From: Geodermatophilus sp. DSM 44513
Lineage (GTDB): Bacteria > Actinomycetota > Actinomycetes > Mycobacteriales > Geodermatophilaceae
Assembly (NCBI RefSeq): GCF_032460525.1
Contig: NZ_CP135963.1
Location: 248,001-312,000 of the forward strand
Direction of reading: 5' to 3'
DNA: 64,000 bases
Shown here: positions 1-8,505 of the stretch, one piece after another
Layout: every line of letters begins with the position of its first letter
How positions within the stretch are numbered: the stretch's first letter is position 1
The notes under the pieces: generated by a model
What the model saw: only the letters and a program-made list of their open reading frames with translations
What the model was told of the DNA's origin: nothing
Databases searched by the model: none
Made by a program: the position numbers and the translations under genes

Positions 1-2
1 CC

Positions 3-569
3 GACGCCGGCGCGCTGCTGCTGTTCGGGGACGACGGCGAGGCCGACGCCGTCGAGCGCAACCTGACCCGGATGGGCGAGCTGTGCGCCGACGAGGGTGC
101 GCTGGAGGTCACGGTGGCCAAGGAGGTGGCCCAGTCCGAGGCGCTGCTGGCCGCCCGCCGCTGCGCGCTGCCGGCGCTGTCCCGGCTGGACACGCTCACC
201 GTGCTGGAGGACGTCACCGTGCCCCGCCCGCGGCTGGCCGAGATGGTCGACCGGATCGACGACGTCGCCGCCCGGCACGACCTGGTGATCGGCACGTTCG
301 GGCACGCCGGCGACGGCAACCTGCACCCGACCGCGGTGGTCGACGTCCGCGACACCGAGGCCGCCGGGCGCACCCACGCCGCCTTCGCGGAGATCTTCAC
401 CGCCGCGATCGACATGGACGGCACCATCACCGGCGAGCACGGCGTCGGCGCGGCCAAGCTGCCCTACCTGCGCCAGCGGCTGGGCGACGACCAGATGGCG
501 CTGACGAGGCGGATCAAGACCGCCTTCGACCCGGCCGGCATCCTCAACCCCGGCAAGGTGGGCTCATGA
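3..569 (+). CDS. glcD: Glycolate oxidase FAD subunit GlcD, C-terminal part (cut by window edge)
   Basis: This is the C-terminal portion of an FAD-linked oxidase of the GlcD/D-lactate dehydrogenase type, which oxidises glycolate or a similar 2-hydroxy acid. The gene begins outside the window and the visible frame is open from base 3 to the TGA at 567-569. Family signatures are clear: FGHAGDGNLHP, TGEHGVGAAKLPYL and the C-terminal FDPAGILNPGK. The next gene encodes the Fe-S partner GlcF, so the two probably form one membrane-associated complex feeding electrons to quinone. A D-lactate dehydrogenase role cannot be excluded because the substrate-binding half is missing. Confidence 0.85.
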   Translation, partial: DAGALLLFGDDGEADAVERNLTRMGELCADEGALEVTVAKEVAQSEALLAARRCALPALSRLDTLTVLEDVTVPRPRLAEMVDRIDDVAARHDLVIGTFGHAGDGNLHPTAVVDVRDTEAAGRTHAAFAEIFTAAIDMDGTITGEHGVGAAKLPYLRQRLGDDQMALTRRIKTAFDPAGILNPGKVGS

Positions 570-642
570 GCGAGCGTGCGAGCTCATGGATGGACAGAGC
601 AGCGCAGCGCGAACGTGCCGACGAGCGAAGCGAGGAGGTCGC

Positions 643-1953
643 GTGAGCGCCGAGGTGTCGCCGGGCACCGACGCCCTGGCCGCCGCCGGGCAGACCCGCG
701 GCATCTTCCCGGCCGAGCTGCTCGACCGGTGCATCTCCTGCGGCTTCTGCCTGCCGGCCTGTCCCACCTACGCGCTGAGCAAGGACGAGGCGTCCTCCCC
801 GCGCGGCCGGATCACCCTGATGCGCGCCCTGGAGACCGGTGTCCTGGACGACGACGACGCGACGCTGCGCGAGCAGGCGTCCTACTGCCTGGGCTGCCGG
901 GCCTGCGAGCCGGTCTGCCCGGCCGGGGTGCAGTACGGCGAGCTGCTCGAGCACTGGCGCTCCCACCAGTGGCAGGGCCGGCGCCGGCCGCCGCTGGCCC
1001 GGGTGCTGACCAACGTCGTCGTCCGCAACTGGCTGGTCCGCCGCCTCGGCCTGTTCTCCCGGCACGCGCGCACGGCGACCGCCGCCCCGCAGGGCCCGCA
1101 CCTGATGCTCGGCTGCTTCGAGCGGGCGCTGTTCCCCGGGGTGAGCCGGGCCGCGCGGCGGCTGCGCCCGGAGCTGGACGCCCCCGGCGACCAGGGCTGC
1201 TGCGGGGCGCTGCACGCGCACAACGGCGACCTGGAGCTGGGCCGGGAGCTGGGCCGCCGGCTCGGCGAGCAGCTGCCCGGCACGATCGTCACCACCGCCG
1301 GCGGCTGCGCGGCGCACCTGACCAGCGTGCTCGGCCGCGACCGGGTCAAGGAGTTCTCCGAGTACGTGGCGGCCGACCCGGCCACCGCGGTCGGTGAGCT
1401 GCGGGTCGACGGGCGGCGGGCGCGGGTCGCGCTGCAGGACTCCTGCCACCTGCGCAACGGCATGGACGTCTGGCGCGAGCCCCGCGAGCTGATCGCCGCC
1501 GTCGCCGACTACGTCGAGCTGCCCGGCGCCGCACAGTGCTGCGGCTCGGCCGGGTCGTACTCGCTGCTGCGTCCGCGGGACAGCCGTGCGGTGCTGGACC
1601 CCAAGCTCGACCAGATCGCGGCGGCCGACGTCGACTACGTCGTCGTGGTGAACCCCGGCTGCCAGCGGCAGCTGGTCGGCGGCCTGCGGCGGCGCCGGTC
1701 GCGGGTGCGCGTGCTGCACCTGACCGAGCTGCTCACCGCTGCGCAGGACGGCGGGCTGCCCCGCCGCCGGCTGCGGCTGGGCACCCGCCTCGGCCGCCGC
1801 GCCGAGGCCCCGACCGACGAGGCGGCCGGGCCGGCCGGGCTGGCCGGGCACCTCAACGACCGGCCGCTGCCCGACGACCCGGGTGCGGCCGCCGCCGGCC
1901 GCCCCGACGCCATGGACGGCTCGGCCGGCCCGGACGACACCCACCGCCGCTGA
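643..1953 (+). CDS. glcF: Glycolate oxidase iron-sulfur subunit GlcF
   Basis: A (Fe-S)-binding electron-transfer subunit of about 436 aa. The N-terminus carries two [4Fe-4S] ferredoxin motifs, CISCGFCLPACPTY and CLGCRACEPVCPAG. The C-terminal half carries two CCG domains (QGCCGALH and AQCCGSAG), the usual layout of GlcF/LutA-type subunits. The GTG at 643 is chosen because an AGGAGG sits 4 bases upstream; the frame stays open upstream to an ATG at 586 that lacks such a site. It lies 73 bp after glcD on the same strand and should be co-transcribed with it. The last ~50 residues are a low-complexity Ala/Gly/Pro/Asp tail. Confidence 0.88.
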   Translation: MSAEVSPGTDALAAAGQTRGIFPAELLDRCISCGFCLPACPTYALSKDEASSPRGRITLMRALETGVLDDDDATLREQASYCLGCRACEPVCPAGVQYGELLEHWRSHQWQGRRRPPLARVLTNVVVRNWLVRRLGLFSRHARTATAAPQGPHLMLGCFERALFPGVSRAARRLRPELDAPGDQGCCGALHAHNGDLELGRELGRRLGEQLPGTIVTTAGGCAAHLTSVLGRDRVKEFSEYVAADPATAVGELRVDGRRARVALQDSCHLRNGMDVWREPRELIAAVADYVELPGAAQCCGSAGSYSLLRPRDSRAVLDPKLDQIAAADVDYVVVVNPGCQRQLVGGLRRRRSRVRVLHLTELLTAAQDGGLPRRRLRLGTRLGRRAEAPTDEAAGPAGLAGHLNDRPLPDDPGAAAAGRPDAMDGSAGPDDTHRR

Positions 1954-1965
1954 GCCGGAGGCGTC

Positions 1966-2733
1966 GTGGCCACCGTCGCCGTGACCGGCTCGACCGACGG
2001 CATCGGGCTGGCCGCGGCGCGCACCCTGCTCGCCGGCGGCCACCGGGTGCTGGTGCACGCGCGCAGCGAGGAGCGCGGCCGGCCGGTGGTCGACGCGCTC
2101 GACGGCGACGTCGTCCTGGTCACCGGGGACCTCGCCGCGCTGGACGAGGTGCGGGCGCTGGCCGACCGGCTGCGCACGCACGCCCCGCTCGACGCGCTGG
2201 TCCACAACGCCGGCGTCTGGGTGCGCGGCGCCGTCCCCCGGCGCAGCCGCGACGGCCTGGAGACGACGTTCGCGGTGAACGTGCTCGCCGCCCACCTGCT
2301 CACCGCCCTGCTCGCCGAGGCGGTGACCGGCCGGCTGCTGTGGCTGGGCTCGGGCATGGCCCGCTCCGGCCGGCTGGACCCCGCCCGGCTGGGCGCCGAG
2401 GAGGACCCCAAGAAGGCGTACGCGCAGTCCAAGGCCGCCGACGTCGCGCTGGCCGCCGGCTGGGGACGGCGGTTGCCGCACCTGGCCTCGGCGGCGGTGG
2501 ACCCCGGCTGGGTGCCGACGAAGCTGGCCAGTGCCGGCGCGCCCGGGCAGGTGCAGCGCGCCGGCGACGACCTGGCCTGGTGCGCCACCGCGGCCAACCT
2601 GCGGGCGGCGCCCTACTGGCGGGCCCGCCGGCCCACCGCGGTGCCCGCGCCGCTGCGGGACCCCGGGCTGCAGGACGCCCTGCTCGCCGGCTGCGACCGC
2701 CTCGCCGGCCTCCGGCCCGGCGACCGCCGGTGA
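1966..2733 (+). CDS. Short-chain dehydrogenase/reductase
   Basis: A classical Rossmann-fold SDR of 255 aa. The N-terminal NAD(P)-binding motif is TGSTDGIG, followed by the NAG motif (VHNAGVW). The catalytic tyrosine-lysine pair appears in KKAYAQSKAADVAL (YxxxK). The GTG start at 1966 follows a GGAGG-like site, 12 bp after glcF. The substrate cannot be read from the sequence; many actinobacterial homologs are annotated simply as SDR family oxidoreductases. Co-transcription with glcDF is likely from the spacing. Confidence 0.8.
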   Translation: MATVAVTGSTDGIGLAAARTLLAGGHRVLVHARSEERGRPVVDALDGDVVLVTGDLAALDEVRALADRLRTHAPLDALVHNAGVWVRGAVPRRSRDGLETTFAVNVLAAHLLTALLAEAVTGRLLWLGSGMARSGRLDPARLGAEEDPKKAYAQSKAADVALAAGWGRRLPHLASAAVDPGWVPTKLASAGAPGQVQRAGDDLAWCATAANLRAAPYWRARRPTAVPAPLRDPGLQDALLAGCDRLAGLRPGDRR

Positions 2734-2749
2734 GGCCGTGCCGCCGGGG

Positions 2750-3385
2750 TCAGGGGCGGCCCGCGGCCACCAGCGGGGCCTGGCGCGGGTAGAGGTGCTG
2801 CTCGACGCAGTCGGCGAGGAAGGCGGCCAGGTCGGCGCGGTCCAGCGAGGTCGAGCGGGCCGACGTGGAGGCGTGGTGCTCGACGGCGCCGGAGCCCCGG
2901 CCTTCGGTGAGCCGGGGCGGGCGGACCAGCGTCCAGTCGCGGTCGCTGGCGGCCCACACCTCGTGCTCGGCCCGCTTGTCGGCGACCGCTGCCCCGCCCA
3001 GCCGCTGGATGAGGAAGGAGATCACCCGCCCGCTCGGGGACTTGCGGTCGCCCGGCACGTCGATGCCCGCGCCGCTGACGCCGACGAAGCGCTCGACGCC
3101 GGCCCGCTGCATCACCGGCACCAGCACCGCGGCGGTCTCCCGGTGCAGCGTCGTGTCCTTCCCACTGGGGCCCAGCGCGGAGACGACGGCGTCCGCGCCG
3201 GTGACGAGCTCGGTCAGGGCCGCGGCGTCCCGGCTGGAGCCGGTGACCACCCGGACCGACGCGGCGAGGTCGCCCAGCTTCTCGGGGTCGCGCACCAGCA
3301 CGGACACGTCGTGCCCGCGGCGCAGCAGCTCGGCGACCAGTGGCCGGCCGGTGCGGCCGGTGGCACCCAGGACGGCGACTCTCAC
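2750..3385 (-). CDS. NAD(P)H-binding (NmrA/atypical SDR) protein
   Basis: A 211-aa atypical SDR with the N-terminal dinucleotide-binding motif GATGRTGRP. It includes a TGADAVVSALGPSG segment and no classical YxxxK, as in NAD(P)H-binding proteins related to flavin reductase/BVR-B. The GTG start at 3385 follows an AGGAGG on the minus strand and overlaps the stop of the upstream gene by 4 bases (GTGA), so the two are translationally coupled. Together they look like a MarR-regulated oxidoreductase pair. The substrate is unknown. Confidence 0.75.
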   Translation of the reverse strand: MRVAVLGATGRTGRPLVAELLRRGHDVSVLVRDPEKLGDLAASVRVVTGSSRDAAALTELVTGADAVVSALGPSGKDTTLHRETAAVLVPVMQRAGVERFVGVSGAGIDVPGDRKSPSGRVISFLIQRLGGAAVADKRAEHEVWAASDRDWTLVRPPRLTEGRGSGAVEHHASTSARSTSLDRADLAAFLADCVEQHLYPRQAPLVAAGRP

Positions 3386-4257
3386 GGTGTTCCTCCTCGG
3401 GACGGGTCCGGTTCGCGGCGCCACGCCGCCTGCTCGCGGACGGCGGTCTCCCGGACCGTCGCCGGTGCCCGCCCGGTGACGGACCGGACGTCGTCGGTGA
3501 CGCCGGCGGCGAGGCCCAGCCGGGCCGTCGTGTAGATGCCGGCGGTCAGCAGCGCCATCCGGGCAGGCAGCCCCAGCGTCCGGCGGGCGTGCCGCAGCCA
3601 GCCGACCACCCCGGGGTCGCGGTAGGTGATCGGCCGGCCCAGGACGTCGCCGAGCACGTCGGCGACCTCGGCGTAGGTGAGCGCCTCGGGGCCGGTCACC
3701 GTCCACGCCCGGCCGCGGTGCGCCACGGGGTCCAGCAGCGCGGCGGCCGCGACGGCGGCGACGTCCCGGGCGTCGACGAAGGCGGTGCGCCCGGACCCGG
3801 CGGGCAGGACGATGCTGTCCCGGTCGCGGATGTCGGGGGTGTGCACGGTCACCAGGTTCTGCGTGAAGAAGGACGGCCGGACGAAGGTCCAGCCGAGCCC
3901 GGAGCCGCGCAGCCAGCGCTCCACGGTGGCGTGCGGCACCACGCGCAGCCGCTCGACGCCCTGCACGGACAGGAACACCACGGAGCGGACCCCGGCGTCC
4001 CGTGCCGCGGCCACGGCCGGGAGCAGGCCGCGGCGCACGTCGCCCATGTCCGGCGGGCGGACGAGGAACAGCGTGTCGACGCCGGCGAAGGCCGCCGGCC
4101 AGGTGCCGGGGTCGGTGAGGTCGAAGGCGACCGCGCCCTCGGGCAGGTACCGGTGTCCCGGGCGGACCGCACGACGGACCTCGGCGCCGGCGGCGTCGAG
4201 ACTCTCGGCGACCCGCCGGCCGATGGTGCCGGTGGACCCGGTGACGAGGACGGTCAC
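3382..4257 (-). CDS. NmrA-like NAD(P)-binding oxidoreductase
   Basis: An NAD(P)-binding protein of about 291 aa of the NmrA/azoreductase-like atypical SDR type. It opens with VLVTGSTGTIGRRVAE and has typical family segments: RSVVFLSVQGVE, TFVRPSFFTQN and a C-terminal TGPEALTYAEVADVLG. The start is uncertain. A GTG at 4257 is taken, with an in-frame ATG at 4272 as the alternative; neither has a good Shine-Dalgarno sequence, so the transcript may be leaderless. It is divergent from the MarR gene at 4289, with a perfect palindrome between them, and was probably under its control. Confidence 0.75.
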   Translation of the reverse strand: MTVLVTGSTGTIGRRVAESLDAAGAEVRRAVRPGHRYLPEGAVAFDLTDPGTWPAAFAGVDTLFLVRPPDMGDVRRGLLPAVAAARDAGVRSVVFLSVQGVERLRVVPHATVERWLRGSGLGWTFVRPSFFTQNLVTVHTPDIRDRDSIVLPAGSGRTAFVDARDVAAVAAAALLDPVAHRGRAWTVTGPEALTYAEVADVLGDVLGRPITYRDPGVVGWLRHARRTLGLPARMALLTAGIYTTARLGLAAGVTDDVRSVTGRAPATVRETAVREQAAWRREPDPSRGGTP

Positions 4258-4260
4258 GTG

Positions 4261-4271
4261 TGTACGGTACA
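4261..4271. promoter_or_regulatory. Perfect 11-bp palindrome between divergent oxidoreductase and MarR genes
   Basis: TGTACGGTACA is a perfect inverted repeat (TGTAC, one base, GTACA). It lies in the ~30 bp that separate two divergent starts (minus-strand GTG 4257, plus-strand GTG 4289). MarR repressors commonly bind such dyads in their own divergent promoters, so this is the best operator candidate. The dyad is visible; binding is inferred. Confidence 0.5.
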
Positions 4272-4288
4272 TGGACAAGGAGGCGGCG

Positions 4289-4741
4289 GTGAGCCAGGAC
4301 GACCTCGCCCGCGTGGACCGGGCGCTGCTGCGGCTGCGCCGGATGTGCGACGCGCCGGCCGGCATCCCCCACGAGGGCGCGCTCGTCGAGGGCTCCACGC
4401 TGCTGGTCTGCCTGGCCGTCGAGGAGGCCCTGGACGAGGGCGTCCCCGAGGTGGGGGTCGTCGAGGTCGCCGCGGCACTCGGCGTCACCCACTCCACCGC
4501 CAGCCGGCTGGTCGGCCGGGCCGCCGGGGTGGGCATGGTCGAGCGGGCCACCTCCCCCACCGACCCGCGCCGCGCGGCGCTCACCCCCACCCCGGCCGGG
4601 CGCCGGCTGGTGGCCGCGTCGCGGGCCTTCCGCACCGGCCGGCTTGCCGTGCTGCTGGCCGGCTGGCCGGAGGACGACGTCGCCGCCCTGGCCGACCTGA
4701 TGACCCGCTTCGCCGCGGCGGCCACCGCACCGCCGCCCTGA
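4289..4741 (+). CDS. MarR-family transcriptional regulator
   Basis: A winged-helix regulator of about 150 aa. The recognition-helix region is VAAALGVTHSTASRLVGRAA, and the wing follows as SPTDPRRAALTPTPAG, which is the conserved DxRR...T..G pattern of MarR proteins. An AAGGAGG ending 5 bases before GTG 4289 makes this start better than the in-frame ATG at 4271. It is divergent from the two NmrA-type oxidoreductase genes and probably represses them and itself, releasing on binding a small phenolic or reactive ligand. The ligand is unknown. Confidence 0.8.
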   Translation: MSQDDLARVDRALLRLRRMCDAPAGIPHEGALVEGSTLLVCLAVEEALDEGVPEVGVVEVAAALGVTHSTASRLVGRAAGVGMVERATSPTDPRRAALTPTPAGRRLVAASRAFRTGRLAVLLAGWPEDDVAALADLMTRFAAAATAPPP

Positions 4742-4763
4742 TCCGGGCAGCGGCGCGGTGGCG

Positions 4764-4785
4764 GGCAGGAGGGTCCTCCCTCAGC
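4764..4785. repeat. Member of a dispersed GGCAGGxxGGTCCTxC intergenic repeat
   Basis: The sequence GGCAGGAGGGTCCTCCCTCA abuts the stop of the minus-strand MerR gene. Close relatives occur at 60634-60650, 60659-60680 and 62336-62355, three of the four lying directly at a minus-strand stop codon. Arms such as GGAG/CTCC could form a short hairpin downstream of the gene. Confidence 0.55.
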
Positions 4786-5537
4786 CGTCCTGGCGGGCGG
4801 CGTTGGCCTGCACGGCGGTGCTCACGTACCGGGCCAGGCCCGGCGCGATCGCCTCGTAGGTGGCGGTGAACCGCTCGTCCTCGACGTACAGCCGGCCCAG
4901 GCCGGCGTGCACCTCCGGCGGGCAGTCGTAGAACCAGCGGGCGATGTTGCTGCCGGTGCTCCTCGGCCAAGTCCATCGCCGGCTCCGCGTCTGCCGGGAC
5001 GCCGGCCCGCATCGCCTCGGCCAGCCGCGCGTGGACGTCGTCCATCTCGCCCTTGATGCGGACCCAGTCCTCCTTGCCGTACGCGCGGGTCCGCCGCCGG
5101 GACTGCGCCCACGCCTCGGTGTCGCCCCAGCGCTCCTCGGCCTCGGCCTCGTAGCGCGCCGGGTCGTGCTCGCCGAAGACCTCGAACCGCTCCTCCGGGG
5201 TCAGTGCGATCCCCATCTGTCTCGCCTCCATCTCCTTCTCGACGGCCTCGACCACCGCCCGCGTCCGCTCGATCCGGTCGAGCAGCAGCCGGTGCTGGCG
5301 GCGCAGGTGCTCGGCCGGGTCGGCGTCCGGGTCGTCGAGCAGGGTCGCGACCTCCTCGAGGGGGAACCCGAGCTCGCGGTAGACCAGCACGCGGTGCAGC
5401 CGGTCCAGGTCCCCCGGCGCGTACCGGCGGTAGCCCGCCGCCGTCCGGCCGGACGGCGACAGCAGTCCGATCCGGTCGTAGTGGTGCAGCGTCCGGACCG
5501 TCACGCCGGCCAGCGCTGCGACCTCGCCCACGTTCAC
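4781..5537 (-). pseudogene. TipA-like MerR regulator with a one-base frameshift
   Basis: The N-terminal MerR domain is intact (VGEVAALAGVTVRTLHHYD, then GYRRYAPGDLDRL). A coiled coil and the start of a TipAS-type antibiotic-sensing domain follow. Near 4946-4953 one extra base shifts the frame. Removing it restores the expected ...IARWFYDCPPEVHAGLGRLYV stretch and a stop at 4781, giving about 251 aa, the usual TipAL length. The GTG start at 5535-5537 has GGAGGG upstream. Family knowledge: TipAL binds thiopeptides and activates its own promoter. It is either a recent pseudogene or a sequence error; if truncated, only the DNA-binding half is sound. Confidence 0.75.
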
Positions 5538-5877
5538 GGGTCCCTCCCTCCTGACACCGGGAGTGCACAGCCTGACGCTGCGTCAGGGTCAAGCGACGGA
5601 TCCCCCGGCGTCCACCCGATCGGGTGATCCTCGTCCCTGACCAGCGGTGACGGAGGGGGCACGGGCCGTGGCACGGGTCGCCGCACGCGCAACCGTGTGG
5701 CACCGTCGGTCTCCGGTGCGGAGACGGCTCCGTGCAGGAAGTGTCCGTGAGGACGCCCCCGCCACAGGGCCCGACGGTGTCGTCCCGGCCGACCTGTGAC
5801 CTCCGGCCGCAGCGGACGCACGACGAGCGACGAGGGCCCCGCCGTCAGAGGTGGGGCACGAGAGGGGTGCGACCGGC
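5538..5877. other. Intergenic region between divergent MerR and ABC permease genes
   Basis: About 340 bp without a supported gene. It holds the MerR-type promoter dyad at 5571-5592 and, at 5709-5725, a perfect hairpin (GTCTCC, 5-base loop GGTGC, GGAGAC) of unknown role upstream of the importer. No riboswitch was recognised. Confidence 0.5.
5571..5592 (-). promoter_or_regulatory. MerR-type promoter/operator of the TipA-like regulator
   Basis: On the minus strand a TTGACC -35 element (5592-5587) runs into a perfect dyad, CCTGACG-CAG-CGTCAGG (5587-5571). The dyad sits between the -35 element and the start gene, as in promoters activated by MerR proteins, where an over-long spacer is twisted by the regulator. 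The -10 element is not clear. Confidence 0.6.
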
Positions 5878-6519
5878 GTGTGGGACTACGTGCTCGAGCG
5901 GCGTGAGCTGATCGCCTTCCAGGCGTTCCAGCACGTGAGCCTCGTGGTGCAGTGCGTGCTGCTCGGGACGGCGCTCGCGCTCGCGCTGGCGGTGCTGGTC
6001 TACCGCAGCCCGGCCGCCACGGCGCTGGCCAACGGCGTGTCGGCGGTGGGTCTCACCATCCCGGCGTTCGCGCTGCTGGGCATCCTGCTGGCCCCCTTCG
6101 GGTTCGGCATCACCCCGGCGGTCATCGCCGTCACCTTCTACGCTGCCCTGCCCGTGCTGCGCAACGCCGTCGTCGGCCTGGCCGGGGTGGACCGCTCGCT
6201 GGTCGAGTCCGCCCGTGGCATCGGCATGAGCCGGGCGGCGGTGCTGTTCCGCGTGGAGCTGCCGCTGGCCTGGCCGGTCGTCCTCGCCGGCATCCGCATC
6301 TCCACCCAGATGGTCATGGGCATCGCGGCCATCGCCGCGTACGTGCTCGGGCCGGGGCTGGGCGGCCTGATCTTCTCCGGCCTGTCCCGCCTGGGCGGCG
6401 CCAACGCCCTCAACTCCGCGCTGGTCGGGACGATCGCGATCGTCCTGCTGGCCCTCGTCCTCGACCTGCTGCTCGTGCTGGCCGGTCGCCTCACCACCCC
6501 CAGGGGGATCCGTGTCTGA
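5878..6519 (+). CDS. Osmoprotectant (betaine/choline-type) ABC transporter permease
   Basis: An integral membrane protein of about 213 aa with five or six hydrophobic segments. The ABC importer EAA-like loop is SLVESARGIGMSRAAVLFRV followed by ELPLAWPVVLAGIR. It is of the ProW/OpuB type, lacking the long N-terminus of ProW. GTG 5878 (AGAGGGG 10 bases upstream) is preferred over GTG 5851, but both are possible. It is the first gene of a four-gene importer operon and overlaps the ATPase gene by 8 bases. The likely role is uptake of glycine betaine, choline or carnitine under osmotic stress. Confidence 0.8.
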   Translation: MWDYVLERRELIAFQAFQHVSLVVQCVLLGTALALALAVLVYRSPAATALANGVSAVGLTIPAFALLGILLAPFGFGITPAVIAVTFYAALPVLRNAVVGLAGVDRSLVESARGIGMSRAAVLFRVELPLAWPVVLAGIRISTQMVMGIAAIAAYVLGPGLGGLIFSGLSRLGGANALNSALVGTIAIVLLALVLDLLLVLAGRLTTPRGIRV

Positions 6520-7701
6520 GACCTCCACCCCCGAGACGCCGGCGCCCGACGCCGCCGTCCCGCAGCGCCGGGTCAGCGGCGTCGCCATCCGCCTCGACGG
6601 CGTGACCAAGCGCTACCCCGGGCAGGACCGCCCGGCCGTGGACGACGGAGCATGGTGATCCCGGCGGGGGAGACGGTCATGTTCGTCGGCCCCTCCGGCT
6701 GCGGGAAGACCACCCTGCTCAAGATGCTCAACCGGCTGATCGAGCCCAGCGGCGGGCGCATCCACCTGGACGGCGAGGACGTCACCGACCAGGACGCCGA
6801 CCAGCTGCGCCGCCGGATCGGCTACGTCATCCAGGCCGGCGGGCTGTTCCCGCACATGACCGTGGCCACCAACATCGGCCTGGTCCCGCGGATGCTCGGC
6901 TGGGACAAGCCGCGCACCGCCGCGCGGGTGGAGGAGCTGCTGGACCTGGTCGGCCTGGACCCGGCCGTCTACCGCGACCGCTACCCCCGCGAGCTGTCCG
7001 GCGGGCAGCAGCAGCGGGTGGGCGTGGCCCGGGCGCTGGCCGCCGACCCCCCGGTGCTGCTGATGGACGAGCCGTTCGGCGCCGTCGACCCGGTCACCCG
7101 GCTGCGGCTGCAGGACGAGCTGCTGCGCATCCAGGAGGAGCTGGGCAAGACGATCGTGTTCGTCACCCACGACTTCGACGAGGCGGTGAAGCTCGGCGAC
7201 CGGATCGTCGTGTTCGACGTCGGCGCCCGGGTGGTGCAGTACGACACCCCCGACGCGATCCTGGCCAGCCCCGCCGAGGAGTACGTGGCCGACTTCGTCG
7301 GCGCCGGCGCCACGCTCAAGCAGCTCACGCTGACCCGGGTGGGCGACGTCGAGCTGGAGCAGGTCACCACGGCGGCCGTCGGCACCGACGCGGGCGCGGC
7401 CGTGGCGGCGGCACGCGCGGCGGGGCAGGACTTCGTCGTCGTCCTGGACGAGCGGGGGCGGCCGATCAGCTGGCCCACGCTGGCCGAGCTGAGCCGGGCG
7501 ACGACCGTGCCGGCCACCGTGGACCCGCGGCTGCCCGTCGTGGGGGTGCGCTCCACGCTCAACGACGCGCTGGACACCATGCTGGCCGCCAGCCAGGGCG
7601 GGGTGGTCGTCACCGGCCGCCGGGAGGCGCTGGCCGGCGTGCTCAAGGTGGAGGCCGTGATGGCCGCGATCCGCCGTTCCCGGGCGGAGGTGGCCGGGTG
7701 A
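6512..7701 (+). CDS. Osmoprotectant ABC transporter ATP-binding protein, frameshifted near the N-terminus
   Basis: A ProV/OpuA-type ATPase with Walker A GPSGCGKTT, the Q-loop in VIQAGGLFPHM, signature LSGGQQQRVGVARAL, Walker B LLMDEPFGAVDP and the H-loop FVTHDFDEA. A C-terminal pair of CBS repeats follows (roughly the last 130 aa), which in OpuA senses ionic strength. The natural start is GTG 6512, overlapping the permease stop, giving the expected N-terminal strand IRLDGVTKRYPG. That frame hits TGA near 6652 because one base is missing in the GACGACGGAGCATGG region. An internal ATG at 6652 would make a protein of ~349 aa lacking the first strand. Confidence 0.75.
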
Positions 7702-8504
7702 CCCTGTCCACCGAGAGCCCGCAGCGCGGCGCGCCGGAGTCGGCGACCCGGCGCGCCGACACGGCGTCGGACGGTGCCGACCGCGCGGGCTGGCGGGCGC
7801 TGGCCACCCAGCCGCTGCTGGTCCTCGCGGGGCTGCTCGCCTTCGTGGTGTGGCGGGTCAACGCCACCCTGACCGAGACCGAGGCCCGGCAGCTGGGCTG
7901 GGCGGCGCTGTGGCGCAGCACCCAGGAGCACCTGTTGCTCACCGTGACCGCCGCGGCGATCGTGCTGGTGATCGCCGTGCCGCTGGGCATCGCGCTCACC
8001 CGTCCCCCGCTGCGCCGGCTGAGCCCGCTGGTCATCGGCGTGGCCAACACCGGGCAGGCCGCCCCCGCGATCGGCCTGTTCGTGCTGCTGGCCACCTGGC
8101 TGGGCTTCGGCTTCGGGACGACGGTGGTCGCGCTGGTCCTCTACGCGGCGCTGCCCGTGCTGCGCAACACGATGGTCGGCCTGCAGGGCGTCGACGCCCG
8201 GTTGGTGGAGGCCGGGCGGGGGATGGGCATGAGCGCCGCCGCCGTCCTGTTCCGGGTGGAGCTGCCGCTGGCCGTGCCGGTGGTGCTGTCCGGGGTGCGC
8301 ACCGCCCTGGTGCTCCTGGTGGGCACCGCGACCCTGGCCACCTTCATCAACGGCGGCGGGCTGGGCGTGCTCATCAACACCGGCATCACGCTGTCGCTGG
8401 ACTCGCTGCTGGTCAGCGGGGCGGTGCTGGTGGCGCTGCTGGCGCTGGCCGTCGACTGGTTGGGCCGCGTCGTCGAGCACGTCGCCCGTCCGAAGGGACT
8501 GTGA
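7698..8504 (+). CDS. Osmoprotectant ABC transporter permease (second)
   Basis: A 268-aa permease homologous to the one at 5878. The shared loop is LVEAGRGMGMSAAAVLFRVE, the EAA-like contact with the ATPase, and six or so hydrophobic helices surround it. The GTG start overlaps the ATPase stop by 4 bases (GTGA). It is longer than the first permease by an N-terminal cytoplasmic stretch and a first helix around residues 35-55. It likely pairs with the other permease as a heterodimer in the importer. Confidence 0.82.
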   Translation: MTLSTESPQRGAPESATRRADTASDGADRAGWRALATQPLLVLAGLLAFVVWRVNATLTETEARQLGWAALWRSTQEHLLLTVTAAAIVLVIAVPLGIALTRPPLRRLSPLVIGVANTGQAAPAIGLFVLLATWLGFGFGTTVVALVLYAALPVLRNTMVGLQGVDARLVEAGRGMGMSAAAVLFRVELPLAVPVVLSGVRTALVLLVGTATLATFINGGGLGVLINTGITLSLDSLLVSGAVLVALLALAVDWLGRVVEHVARPKGL

Positions 8505-8505
8505 C

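Noticed and set aside
570..642. Short GAGC/GCGAGCTCAT-rich sequence between glcD and glcF as a mobile repeat
   Set aside because: The inverted parts are only 6 bp and no second full copy was found in the window; it is probably just an intergenic linker that includes the glcF ribosome site.
544..2481. A 645-codon open frame on the minus strand opposite glcF and the SDR gene
   Set aside because: It is a by-product of extreme GC content; its product is low-complexity Arg/Gly/Ala/Pro-rich and has no motifs, while the plus strand encodes recognisable enzymes. Similar long antisense frames occur across the window and were left out.
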